Source: Acidobacteriota bacterium
GTDB taxonomy: Bacteria; Acidobacteriota; Terriglobia; Bryobacterales; Bryobacteraceae
Assembly: GCA_003223115.1 (NCBI GenBank)
Contig: QHXW01000020.1
Location: 1 to 50,031 of the forward strand
Direction: 5' to 3'
DNA length: 50,031 bases
The position numbers and the translations under genes are program-made. The notes beneath the pieces are model-generated. The model was given only the letters and a program-made list of their open reading frames with translations, was not told where the DNA came from and made no database searches. Below, in pieces: positions 18,060-26,638 of the stretch (position 1 is the stretch's first letter; each line of letters begins with the position of its first letter).

Positions 18060-18921
18060 AGGTATCTTATTGCTGTCGACGCTTGCAATTTATTCGCACT
18101 ATTTCTTTGCGCCCGTTTGCCTCGTGCTCGAGGCGTATGCAGCATCGCGCTCTCTTAGCGAGCGGAAAATCAAGTTGTGGCAACTAATAGCGGGCGGGCT
18201 GGCCGTTCGTTTCCCAATTGTTTCATTTCTACCAGACTCGTACAATTCATTCCTTCGGCGGTACTCTGGATTTCAGCGATCTGTTCCCCACCTCAGCGTC
18301 AGTCGTCGGTTGGCCTCGTGTAAGTAATTGGCAAACAACAACTTGACGATGGCCCCTTCGGCCAGGAAGTCGTAATTGTTTCATTTTTCCGCGCTATTAC
18401 ATTTTGTGCACGCCTGGCCTGAGTCTGGTGGCCGCTTGGGCGGCGCGTTCTCTTGGTCGATTCCGGCCGGCGTGTTGTAGCCATCGCGATCATTCTGGGG
18501 TCATCTCGAGTTTTGGCACCGTACAAGCACGGTCACGAGAACTGGGCCGGCGCTATGCAGAAGGTTCGCTCCGTGGCTAACGGCGAAAATATGCCCGTCG
18601 TACTCCCCAGCGGCTTTGTAGAAGCGAGTGATCCACTGGACGATCCGAACCCCGAACCTGCAAGATGTACTTTTCGCGCCGCAGCAAATGTATCCTCCCG
18701 GTGGAAGGCTTGTGCGGCTGTGCCCTACCAGTTAGACGAAAAATCCGCGCAATATGTGGAACGCGTTCTGGCGGACTTCAAGAAGGAGAGGCAATTCGTG
18801 CTGGTTGTCCGGTTCTCAGGGTTTTCTGTTCGAACCGTGGCTTCGCGGCCGCCTTGCGCCTGAGGGTTTTCACTCGGAGAGCCTGGGGAACTTCGGCGTA
18901 TTTCTGTTCAGGCGCTCCTGA
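18060..18921 (+). pseudogene. Membrane glycosyltransferase (GT39/ArnT-like mannosyltransferase) remnant
   Basis: Scattered over several frames are STLAIYSHYFFAPVCLVLEA (membrane helix), HENWAGAMQKVRSVANGENM, PVVLPSGFVEASDPLDDPNP, then in a second frame LQDVLFAPQQMYPPGGRLVR, a third YQLDEKSAQYVERVLADFKK, and back to GFLFEPWLRGRLAPEGFHSE with a terminal FLFRRS and stop at 18919-18921. This resembles the C-terminal half of dolichyl-phosphate-mannose-type glycosyltransferases of Acidobacteria. At least three frameshifts and a missing N-terminus make it non-functional. The next 200 bp hold nothing I recognise. Confidence 0.5.
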
Positions 18922-19129
18922 TCGAGATTGACGTCAGCGGAAGAGTTCCCGTCACCGCTGAGATGGCTTAAGCCTTGTTAAGGCTCATTTCTGTTTGCGC
19001 CGGCGACACTCCGCGCGCGCCTCTCGAAGCTGGATCACGAACGCCTGGCGCGGCGGCTTCCCGCCGTTGGCTTGCGGTGAGCACATATATAGCACGCCGC
19101 TTTACCGAAGCGCTTCAGCGCCTCATCCG

Positions 19130-19842
19130 ACATTCTGGTTGTTAAGCGTTCCCGGAGGCGCTGCCTGTTCGAACGGCTTGTCTTCTTGGGCGAAGTCGTA
19201 CATTGAAAAACTCTCGGCGCCCGACGGCCTGCGAGTAGGCCCGGTTCTTGATCTTGACCCAGGTCGTGGCCTCGGGCTGGTAGAGTCCCTGAGCTGCCTT
19301 GGCCACGATGCCCTCCAGGTCCTGCTGGCAGACGGCTTTGAATTGGTCCACGCCGTGTGCAGCAACGTAACGTGGTCTACGAATAGCACCGGCGAGTGAA
19401 CCACCTTCCTGAGCAGGCGTTTGCGGTCGACCAGCGGAGACCCCGGAGATCGCGGCCATCCTTATAAAGCAGATCGAAATAAAGCAGATCGAACGCGTAG
19501 AAGTACTGCGGCTCCCGCCGGCGCATGAGATCGTCGAGCCGCGGTTTCCCATCCTTACCGAGATAGACCATCTCACCGTCGAGCACCAGGCTTCCGGAAT
19601 GGCCAGATGCGATCGCCTTACACAGTTCCGGAAAGGTCTTGAACTCGTTGTGATTGCGGGAGATAAGACGGCAGCGCCCTGATTCGATATGCGCCAGCGC
19701 GGTGGCTATCGTACTTATGTTCAAAGATCCAGTCGGAGTGATCAAATGGTTGCTGCAGGACGGCAAGCGGCATAGGCGCGAAGCGGAGCGCCGGGGGAGG
19801 GCATGTGGACATTATCGCAGACAACAAAAAAGCACCGGCCAT
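19130..19842 (-). pseudogene. ATP-dependent DNA ligase (LigD ligase-domain type) remnant
   Basis: Reading leftward: MPLAVLQQPFDHSDWIFEHK with YDSHRA (motif I; catalytic lysine in EHKYD), then in another frame HIESGRCRLISRNHNEFKTF, GSLVLDGEMVYL (motif III area), and in a third frame QDLEGIVAKAAQGLY with WVKIKN (motifs IV/V). An in-frame 15-bp tandem duplication doubles FDLLY. The frames do not join, so this is a decayed ligase, distinct from the intact ligase at 33811-34914. Confidence 0.75.
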
Positions 19843-19855
19843 TGAAGGCCAGTGC
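19826..19855 (-). terminator. Rho-independent terminator (leftward)
   Basis: On the minus strand GCACTGGCC - TTCAAT - GGCCGGTGC (one mismatch in nine pairs) followed by TTTTTT. It overlaps the beginning of the ligase remnant, and no intact leftward gene precedes it, so its gene of origin seems lost. Confidence 0.5.
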
Positions 19856-19983
19856 CGCTGGTGATGGGTTTCCTCAACGATTCGATTTTGGCTGGCCCTT
19901 GGTTAATCGCTGGATACTGTCTGGATTTAGTATTGCGATACAAGGATGTATTAGAAATCATGGTGGTGAATTTGTGAATTTCT

Positions 19984-20898
19984 ATGAAGATGAATAAGGC
20001 TCTTAGGGTGACTTTCTTGTGCTTGTTCACTGCCTTCCCTGCATTGGCGTTAGTGGGCATTGCGCAAGTGCATCACGCGTTCCTGGTGCTCTCCCATTAC
20101 TTCAACGGAAGAGCCGGAAACTGCAATATCGCCGAATCTTTCCAAGGAGAGGCGCTTTCCCGCTTGCAGTCGGCTAACGCGAATGCGATTCACGCTTCCA
20201 GCAAAGTCATCCGGAAAGATGAGCAGTATTCTCTGTGGGACACTCCGGCTGGCCAGTTTTGGATTCCTACGGCGAGCGGCGACGCTCTGATCTACGACCT
20301 TGCCGAGCAGCAGCGAAATATCTACGGCACGAACATCCACGCTGGGGATATTGTTTTGGACGCCGGCGCGAATGTCGGCGTATTCACCCGCAAGGCGCTA
20401 TGGGCCGGCGCAGCCAAGGTGATTGCGATTGAACCGGGCCCCGAGAATTTAGAATGCCTGCGAAGAAACTTCGCTGCCGAGATCGCCGATGGTCGCGTGG
20501 TGATTTATCCCAAGGGCGTGTGGGACAAGGACGAGGTGTTGCGTCTGAGCATCGATCCGGTTTCCTCCGCGCGGGACACCTTCGTCCGGCCCATTGATAA
20601 TGCCAGTTATATCGAAGCTCCGCTGACGACGATCGACGAGCTTGTGACGGAACTTCGGCTGCCCCGGGTGGATTTCATTAAAATGGACATCGAAGGCGCG
20701 GAACAGAAGGCGGTGGTCGGTGCGAAAAAGACCCTTGCCGCGTTTCACCCAAGAATGGCACTGTGCATCTATCACGTTACCGGTGATGAGACGACGGTCC
20801 CGAAATTAGTCACTAATATTGTTGGGGATTACCGAGTCTCGAAAACATGCTTGTGCGCTGAAGACCGGGTACAGCCGGAAGTGGCCTTCTTCTACTGA
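19984..20898 (+). CDS. FkbM-family SAM-dependent methyltransferase
   Basis: 304 residues. An N-terminal hydrophobic segment (ALRVTFLCLFTAFPALALVG) acts as signal or anchor. The SAM-binding motif VLDAGANVGVFTRKAL lies near residue 120, acidic EPGPENLECLRRN follows, and the FkbM hallmark RVDFIKMDIEGAEQKAV is near residue 230. FkbM enzymes O-methylate sugars or polyketides; the substrate here is unknown. It is intact amid pseudogenes, and a broken relative lies at 45430-45753. The start at 19984 has a near alternative ATG at 19990. Confidence 0.85.
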   Translation: MKMNKALRVTFLCLFTAFPALALVGIAQVHHAFLVLSHYFNGRAGNCNIAESFQGEALSRLQSANANAIHASSKVIRKDEQYSLWDTPAGQFWIPTASGDALIYDLAEQQRNIYGTNIHAGDIVLDAGANVGVFTRKALWAGAAKVIAIEPGPENLECLRRNFAAEIADGRVVIYPKGVWDKDEVLRLSIDPVSSARDTFVRPIDNASYIEAPLTTIDELVTELRLPRVDFIKMDIEGAEQKAVVGAKKTLAAFHPRMALCIYHVTGDETTVPKLVTNIVGDYRVSKTCLCAEDRVQPEVAFFY

Positions 20899-20998
20899 AT
20901 TCCGCTCCTGTTCGAACGGGCCTGATCAGCCCAAGCGCCTGGAGTGACGGTGATCATGTATGAGGTCGACAACACACACCACCAACTGCACATTCACT

Positions 20999-21202
20999 TC
21001 AATTGATGGATCTTGCTTTGAGCCAAAGCGTTCCGAGCGTCAATGCGGCATTGGCCACTCGGACCATACCACTGGGTGAGTACTGGATGACGGGCGGTGC
21101 CGGTTTGCCGATCGGCTCTAAGAAATTGTTTTCCGAATCTCCGCGGTCACGGTAGTGTTGAGCGATCGTTCGCACTTCGTCCTGCATCGATGTCACCAGC
21201 AC
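20999..21202 (-). pseudogene. Possible DDE transposase C-terminal fragment
   Basis: MLVTSMQDEVRTIAQHYRDR followed by GDSENNF resembles the YRDRxxxENxFDELK region of IS4/IS1380-group transposases, then similarity stops. Ends at SIN. Only ~30 residues support the call. The rest of 20899-21316 carries nothing convincing. Confidence 0.35.
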
Positions 21203-21316
21203 CGGGAATGACCTAATCCCTGCTGTACGGCTGTTATACGAATCTCAAAACGAGTTGATTTTTCGCTATATAATAGTCTTACCGACGAGCTACCAGACGA
21301 CCTGCCTCGATTTTTC

Positions 21317-21772
21317 AGAAGGCCTCTTCACGTCTTGCTACCGTATTTAGCGCTAGGACGGGATAGCGGCGCACATTAACGAAGGGCAAGACCCCTTCGG
21401 AAGATCGTTCTCCCAGGGGCAAAACCAACCCCCCGCAATGCCCCTGAGAGATAAATTCTCTCCGGGGCATTGTTATAAATGCAATGCCGAGGTTCAGGTT
21501 GGTCCCGTACTCGCGCGGATTCAGCTTGTAGGTCTGCTCGTACAGCGCGATGCCTTGCCGGTATCCTCCTTGCCGAACGCGTATCGCTCCAAGGCGGTTC
21601 AGAGCAGCTATCGAAGCGGGGTCTATTTTGATGATTTGCTGATAGGTCTCGGCCGCGTCTTTCCATTTGCCTTCTTCTCATATCGCTCCGCAGGAGCGAC
21701 CAGGCTGTCCAACGATTGCTGCGGCCATACCTGCAAACAGCAAAGGCATAACAGAAAGCCGATCCTCAGCAT
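21317..21772 (-). pseudogene. Exported TPR protein, frameshifted and tail-altered
   Basis: Begins MLRIGFLLCLCCLQVWPQQS (signal peptide) at 21772, two bases after the stop of the permease gene, so it was probably cotranscribed. After RYEKK a one-base shift leads to EGKWKDAAETYQQIIKIDPA, SIAALNRLGAIRV and YEQTYKLNPREYGTNLNLGI, two clear TPR units. The reading then runs into a hairpin-containing sequence (REFISQGHCGG) unlike a TPR and stops at 21317. It is inferred to be a 3'-truncated TPR gene. Confidence 0.6.
21436..21472. repeat. 37-nt near-perfect inverted repeat
   Basis: CAATGCCCC-T-GAGAGA-TAAAT-TCTCTC-C-GGGGCATTG: 15 of 16 arm pairs match around a 5-nt loop. It lies where TPR homology of the broken gene ends. 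It could be a mobile palindromic unit or the hairpin of a lost terminator; no T-run follows. Confidence 0.6.
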
Positions 21773-21773
21773 G

Positions 21774-24203
21774 TCATTGATCCCGGAGCAAGACCGACGC
21801 ATCGAGTCTAATCGCCCGGCGGGCCGGGAGATAGCTGGACCACATAGCGACGGCTAACAACATCGCGGCGATCGCGGTGAAAGTGAGCGGATCCGATGGA
21901 CTGATGCCGAATAGTAGATGGCTCATGAATCGAGTCAAACCGAGAGACGCCGCCAATCCAAGCACAATGCCAAACGCGGCGGCTTTTAGCCCTTGTCCCA
22001 TGACGAGGCGGACGACATCGGTGGGGGTTGCGCCCAGAGCCACGCGAATCCCAATTTCCTGGGTACGATGCGCGACCAGATAGTAAAGTAAACCGTAGAT
22101 TCCGACAGCAGCCAACAAAAGTGCAACTGCCGAGAATACGCCGAGCAGCCATGTTTCGAAACTGCGTGGCGCACCTAGTTGAGTCAAACGCTGTTCCACG
22201 GTTGTGATTTCGAATCGAGGGACACTCGCGTCGACGGACCGGACGACGTTGTGCACGGTGCCGGCAAGCCCCGCGAAGTCGGTATTGGCGCGAATGACCA
22301 AATCCATCGCACCTACCCAGGGCGCCTGGCGATGAGGCCGGAAGAAAACCGAGATAGTTTGGCTTTCCGGCCCATAGGAGCGTGTATCGCCGACGACCCC
22401 CACGATGCTTAGCCACTCGGGCTCAATCGCGCCTGGCGAACCGTAGCGAAACCTTTTGCCGATGGGCTCGTCACCCGGCCAGAATTGGCGAGCCATGGTT
22501 TGATTGATGAGAGCGACGGCGGTCGTTTGTGCAGTGTCCCGGGACGCAAAGTATCTGCCTCGAATGAGCGGCACGCCGGCCACGCGGAAGAAATCATCGC
22601 TCGCCACGGTGAAGCTACTGGGAGCGCTCTGTCCCTGTGCCGGCGGCTGTCCTTCAACGATCACCTGTGTGTTGGGTACGTAATTGTCGAAGAATCCCGA
22701 TACGGCGCCCGCGCCTTCTATGCCCGGCAAGGCCCTGATCTTCTCGATGGCCTGCTCAAAGAAGCTCACCGGCCGAGAAGAGGAGGTGGTCCGCCATTCC
22801 GGCAGCTCGATGGAGGCAATCACCAAATGATCGGGGCGGAACCCTAGATTGACATTTTCCAGGCTGAGCAAACTCCTCACGAGCAAGCCAGCGCCGCTCA
22901 ACAACACAACGGCAAGGGCGAATTCACCGGCCACCATTATCGAGCGGGTACGATTGCCGGCGAGCGCACCGGCCTGCGTCCGCGGGGCTTGTTTGAGCGC
23001 GTCGTTCGGGTCACTTAAAGAAAGTTGCCAAGCGGGCACAAGCCCAAACAGAATGCCAGTAAGCAGCGCGATAGAGAAGCCGAAGAGCAGAACCGGAACA
23101 CTGATTTGGATCTCATCGACGCGTGGGATCGCTGCCGGCGCAAAGGCAACCAATGCTTCGATGCCATACGCCGCGAGAGCCATGCCCAATGCACCGGCCA
23201 GCAGGGCGAGCACCGTACTTTCCACCAAGAGCTGTTGGACAAGGCGCATGCGAGTGGCGCCCAACGCTGCGCGGACAGCGAACTCTCTGTTTCGTATCGA
23301 ACCGCGTGCCAATAGTATGTTGGCAACGTTGCTACAGCCGATGAGAAGCACGCAGGCGACGGCTGCGAAGAGCAGCCACAATTCCAGGCGGGTGCGCGAA
23401 TCCGCTATCTGGCGAGCGAGCGGGATGATCGCGATCCCTTTGCCTCTCTCTGTTTCCGGATGCAGGTGTGCAAGCCGTTCCGCGGCGAGATCCAACTCAG
23501 CTTGTGCCTGATGCACGCTCACACCGGGACGGAGTCTCGCGACGCCGTGGAACGCATCTGCCTGTCGTGCTACCAGGAAGGCGGACCAGTTGGGGACAAA
23601 AGTCAGCGGCAACCAGAGCTGCGTATCTTTCTCTGGGAATGAAAATGTTTCCGGCATGACGCCAATGATTTTTGCTGTCTTGCGATCGATTTCCAATTGG
23701 CGGCCGATCACGCCCGGCGAGGAATTGAACCGGTCCCTCCACAATCGGGAACTCAAGACCACGAGCGCTTCGCGACACTGCTCTTCTTCGGCCGTGTAGG
23801 TGCGGCCGAGGACAGGCGAAACTCCGAGCAGCGGGAATAGATTTGCCGAGACGCGGCCGACCTTTATCTTTAATGGCTCATCGAAACCGGTCAATGTAGC
23901 GGAGTCGATCCGAAGAATCCCTGCGACGTCCGTGAAGCTGTGGGTTTCGGCACGCCAGTCCTGGAGGGTCGGCCACGAGGTCCAGTCCGTCCGGATTTGT
24001 TTCTTCGGGATGGTGGCCCACAGGACGGCAATGCGGCCGGGATCCGAATAAGGCAGGGGATGCAACAGAACTCCGTAGATGACACTGAAAACCGCGGTGT
24101 TCGCTCCGATACCGATGCCCAGCAACAGGACGATCAGGACGGCTAAGCCAGGCTTGAGGAAAAGCTGATGGACGGCGTTGCGGATGTCCAGACCGGGGAG
24201 CAA
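21774..24203 (-). CDS. MacB-like ABC permease without ATPase (ADOP family)
   Basis: 809 residues. First membrane helix VLIVLLLGIGIGANTAVFSV followed by the VIYGVLLHPLPYSDPGR motif of acidobacterial duplicated orphan permeases, then a MacB periplasmic core domain, a first FtsX domain (VACVLLIGCSNVANILLARG, then RNREFAVRAALGATR), a second periplasmic core, and a second FtsX domain (GIYGLLYYLVAHRTQEIGIR). Ends PARRAIRLDASVLLRDQ. No ATPase gene is adjacent. The family is greatly expanded in Acidobacteria and its substrate is unknown. Confidence 0.92.
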   Translation of the reverse strand: MLPGLDIRNAVHQLFLKPGLAVLIVLLLGIGIGANTAVFSVIYGVLLHPLPYSDPGRIAVLWATIPKKQIRTDWTSWPTLQDWRAETHSFTDVAGILRIDSATLTGFDEPLKIKVGRVSANLFPLLGVSPVLGRTYTAEEEQCREALVVLSSRLWRDRFNSSPGVIGRQLEIDRKTAKIIGVMPETFSFPEKDTQLWLPLTFVPNWSAFLVARQADAFHGVARLRPGVSVHQAQAELDLAAERLAHLHPETERGKGIAIIPLARQIADSRTRLELWLLFAAVACVLLIGCSNVANILLARGSIRNREFAVRAALGATRMRLVQQLLVESTVLALLAGALGMALAAYGIEALVAFAPAAIPRVDEIQISVPVLLFGFSIALLTGILFGLVPAWQLSLSDPNDALKQAPRTQAGALAGNRTRSIMVAGEFALAVVLLSGAGLLVRSLLSLENVNLGFRPDHLVIASIELPEWRTTSSSRPVSFFEQAIEKIRALPGIEGAGAVSGFFDNYVPNTQVIVEGQPPAQGQSAPSSFTVASDDFFRVAGVPLIRGRYFASRDTAQTTAVALINQTMARQFWPGDEPIGKRFRYGSPGAIEPEWLSIVGVVGDTRSYGPESQTISVFFRPHRQAPWVGAMDLVIRANTDFAGLAGTVHNVVRSVDASVPRFEITTVEQRLTQLGAPRSFETWLLGVFSAVALLLAAVGIYGLLYYLVAHRTQEIGIRVALGATPTDVVRLVMGQGLKAAAFGIVLGLAASLGLTRFMSHLLFGISPSDPLTFTAIAAMLLAVAMWSSYLPARRAIRLDASVLLRDQ

Positions 24204-24839
24204 TTTGAGCCTCCAGAAAGCTACGATAGCACTCCGACCGAGGACGTTTGCGTTAGAGGGTGCGAGAGGCTACGAAGGAGAGTCGTTATATTTGGGATAT
24301 GTTTTGCGGGACTATTGGACGTCCCTGTCCGAAGCTTCAATCTGATCCAACAAGGGCGACAGTTGTCAGTACCTATACTGTCCCGCCGCCTGGCATCTAC
24401 TTATTTTATTTCCGGAGCGCATTCCAGATCCGCGCAACAGCCCTGCACCGCCCGTCTGGAAGCTGGGGCAAGTGGGGATTCTGGAGCAATGCACAAGGCC
24501 TTTGGTGGCGACATAACCGAAGTACACATTCAGGCCGGCATGATCGGACCGACCGTAACACGTTCCACCAAGCTCTTTCGCAACGGGCGGACCATCTTTG
24601 AATCCAGACCAACGCCGATCAAACGAGCACGGTGAAGAATTGCCGCTGCGGGAATTTGTTCGAGCGTACGCGACTGCAGAAACGGTGTCCATGCACGCAT
24701 GTCCTGTTGGGCAACAAGCAGAATGCTCGACTCCACGGCCGGGAACTAATGGCCAGCGCCTGAATTGAAACCAGCCCCCCTGCGACGCTGCCGGCGCTGA
24801 ATCACCGGTAGCAGAATGCAGCTCGTCACTGCCGTCGCT
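24204..24839. other. No intact gene; possible remnant
   Basis: Nothing complete is visible. On the plus strand near 24490-24634 the peptide AFGGDITEVHIQAG followed by TKLFRNGRTIFESRPTPIKR faintly recalls the C-terminal part of acidobacterial VWA-domain proteins. This is too weak to call. Confidence 0.2.
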
Positions 24840-24975
24840 TACTGCAGCTTGGCGTATTCCGCCTTGGTTTGCTTGAGGATCGGGATGTCGGGGTCGCCGT
24901 CTTTCCAGAGTGAGGGAATCCCGGTACGCAGTCTTTGCCTTGGTCTTGTCTCCCGACAAAGCGAACGCTCTGCCT
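24840..24975 (-). pseudogene. 3' remnant of a TPR-tailed protein (copy C)
   Basis: Minus strand: LGRAFALSGDKTKAKTAYRD and, after a 2-base deletion, [20 protein letters not shown] and LQ-stop near 24840. Uninterrupted at the site where copy B carries the small element. Nothing upstream of it reads as the rest of the gene. Confidence 0.65.
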
Positions 24976-25027
24976 AGGTCTTTGACCGCCTGAAAAGATT
25001 CTAATAAAATAAGACAATTTCAATCAG

Positions 25028-25111
25028 AACTTCCAAAGCATGACCGACCGCGACCTCTTGGCCATCTACACGTATTTGAGAAGGGCCGCCGCCGCCCAGC
25101 CCGCTCCATAA
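25028..25111 (+). pseudogene. Possible C-terminal tail of a c-type cytochrome
   Basis: FQSMTDRDLLAIYTYLRRA then a stop. The string MTDRDLxAIYxYLR is typical of the last helix of class-I cytochrome c proteins. No heme motif is present, so this is at most a 3' scrap. Confidence 0.35.
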
Positions 25112-25213
25112 CAATTGTCATTGAAGCTACGGATCGGCGACAAGGACGAGTTTCGTGCCGTACTTAGGCGATCCTTCGAGGACTAACCGCCAGGAGTCTC
25201 GGACCACCGGTAC

Positions 25214-25663
25214 TCAACGTGAACCCGGCCCGAGTTTGCCGTCCGCCCAAGCCACCAGAGCGTCCCGGTCGGCTCGCGACAGACGCGCTTCGGGATGGAT
25301 CAGGAGATAGCTCGACAGCGGCATCTTGTTTTTGACGATCGAGTCGTAGATCTCCTCCAATTGATCTGCCGACGCGGCGGACCAGTCGGAGAAGTTTAGC
25401 TTAGCGCGGCCATCACTGACGTGCCGCGCCACGAACCAGGAGACGGGACTGATTTTCGAATACCACGGCCATACGGTCTCGTGCGAGTGACAGTCGGCGC
25501 AGGCGCGCCGCAGGATGTGCGCAACGCGCGGGTCCACGCGACGATCGCTCCAGAGGTTTCGCGCCGAGTTGACCGGCGGGTTGCCCGTGTTGGGTTGGAT
25601 CAGTTGCGCTACTGCCACACCGAGCAGCAACGCGAGCGCGACGCATGTAACGGGCCGTTTCAT
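25214..25663 (-). CDS. Exported monoheme protein (haem-binding domain family)
   Basis: 149 residues from the ATG at 25663, which overlaps the CuA gene stop (ATGA). Signal peptide MKRPVTCVALALLLGVAVA. One heme motif CADCH at residues 55-59 with HSHETVWPWYSKISPVSW after it, the arrangement of the haem_bd family (CxxCHS followed by WPWYS). Later MPLSSYLLIHPEARLSRADR may supply further contacts. Coupled to the CuA cupredoxin, so electron transfer between the two is likely. Confidence 0.88.
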   Translation of the reverse strand: MKRPVTCVALALLLGVAVAQLIQPNTGNPPVNSARNLWSDRRVDPRVAHILRRACADCHSHETVWPWYSKISPVSWFVARHVSDGRAKLNFSDWSAASADQLEEIYDSIVKNKMPLSSYLLIHPEARLSRADRDALVAWADGKLGPGSR

Positions 25664-26175
25664 TTGACGACCACCATCTTTAGATTCATGTCGTCGTGGC
25701 CTGGTCCGCACTCCACTGTGCACTCGATCAGGTAATTGCCGGGCTTCGGCGCGGTCAGCGTGAACTCCTGAACGCCTTCCTTCAGCCGGACGGACCACCC
25801 ACTCTCGCGCAGCTTGCGCACCACGAAGCTGTGTACGGCACCGTCCCGCGCCTTCTCACCGCCGAACAAGGAGGTGATCCTGAACTTAACAATTTCGCCG
25901 GATTTCAGCACAAGCGGACCCGCCTGCCCGTTCGAGAGCTTGAACCGGTTGTCCTTGTCGGCGATCAACTCCACGGTTCGAGCAGCCCCGGTTCCGTCCG
26001 CCCCGGTCGGGAACTTAGAAGAAGAGCTGTTTTCCCCAACCGCAAGTGCCAGTGCCAGCGCCGGCGCATGGCGCGCCTCGGACGCAGTAATTTGGCCGGG
26101 CAGAGTTGCCACTCCGGCCGCGCAAAGCAAACAAGCTTCGACGATAAGACGATATAAACGCATTTGAATTCCCAT
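25660..26175 (-). CDS. Exported cupredoxin with a CuA-like copper site
   Basis: 171 residues. The signal peptide and first ~55 residues are nearly identical to those of the decaheme cytochrome (MGIQMRLYRLIVEACLLCAA). A cupredoxin fold of about 105 residues follows. The ligand set is H115 (AVHSF) and C152-x3-C156-x3-H160-x2-M163 (CTVECGPGHDDM), the spacing of the binuclear CuA centre in cytochrome oxidase subunit II and N2O reductase. There is no membrane anchor apart from the signal and no oxidase or NosZ domain. The heme gene overlaps by 4 bp downstream. Whether the site holds CuA or a mononuclear copper is inferred. Confidence 0.85.
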   Translation of the reverse strand: MGIQMRLYRLIVEACLLCAAGVATLPGQITASEARHAPALALALAVGENSSSSKFPTGADGTGAARTVELIADKDNRFKLSNGQAGPLVLKSGEIVKFRITSLFGGEKARDGAVHSFVVRKLRESGWSVRLKEGVQEFTLTAPKPGNYLIECTVECGPGHDDMNLKMVVVK

Positions 26176-26317
26176 CTATGGAAGATCTGTTTTCGCCAGC
26201 CGCAAGAGCCAGCAGAGCCGGCGCCTTCGACGTGGTAATTTGGCCGAGCAGGGCTGCCAATTCGGCCGCGTAAAGCAAAAAAGTTTCGACGATAAGACGA
26301 TATAAACGCATTCGCAT
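26015..26317 (-). other. Upstream leader ORF (100 aa) in 5' module, copy 2
   Basis: Counterpart of the ORF at 9114-9410: MRMRLYRLIVETFLLYAAEL, same frame relation to the main gene and same C-terminal end (RGAPCAG ... CGWGKQLFF). The indels between the copies here leave the frame open, with extra G-T repeats before CGWG. Confidence 0.3.
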
Positions 26318-26412
26318 CCCATCCAAACGCAATAGTCGCCGGGCAGGCCAGCACGCCTCTGCGGCCGGTATTTTGCCTCCGCTCACAACTTGAATCGCAT
26401 CCACTGCCACGC

Positions 26413-26428
26413 CGTGATTTGCCTCACG
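26413..26428. promoter_or_regulatory. CRP/FNR-type palindrome in 5' module, copy 2
   Basis: CGTGA-TTTGCC-TCACG, identical to 9503-9518, ~96 bp upstream of the first leader ATG. Confidence 0.45.
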
Positions 26429-26638
26429 AGGCTGGACAGCCAAGGCCAGCACGAATCATCACTGGCCCCTGAACCGCTCTATCTTTGCTTTCTTTAGAAC
26501 GTGGCGTCTTTGCTCGCCAGCAAATTTGTAGAGAGAACTACTAGATTGGGGCTTTCTGGATGTGTTGCCCATCACGGTCAGAACCGATTGGTTGAGAGAG
26601 GCTCAAGCACGCTATGCTATGTCACGGCGCATCGTCGC

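Larger units (their letters stand above)
25997..26537 (-). repeat. ~540-bp 5' module, copy 2
   Basis: Same content and order as 9096-9626: two leader units (ATG at 26317 and at 26175), the GTGA-N6-TCAC palindrome at 26413-26428, and the AAATTTGTAGAGAGAA border at 26522-26537. Downstream it opens the CuA cupredoxin. Beyond 26537 the two loci are unrelated, as are the proteins after codon ~58. Confidence 0.85.
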
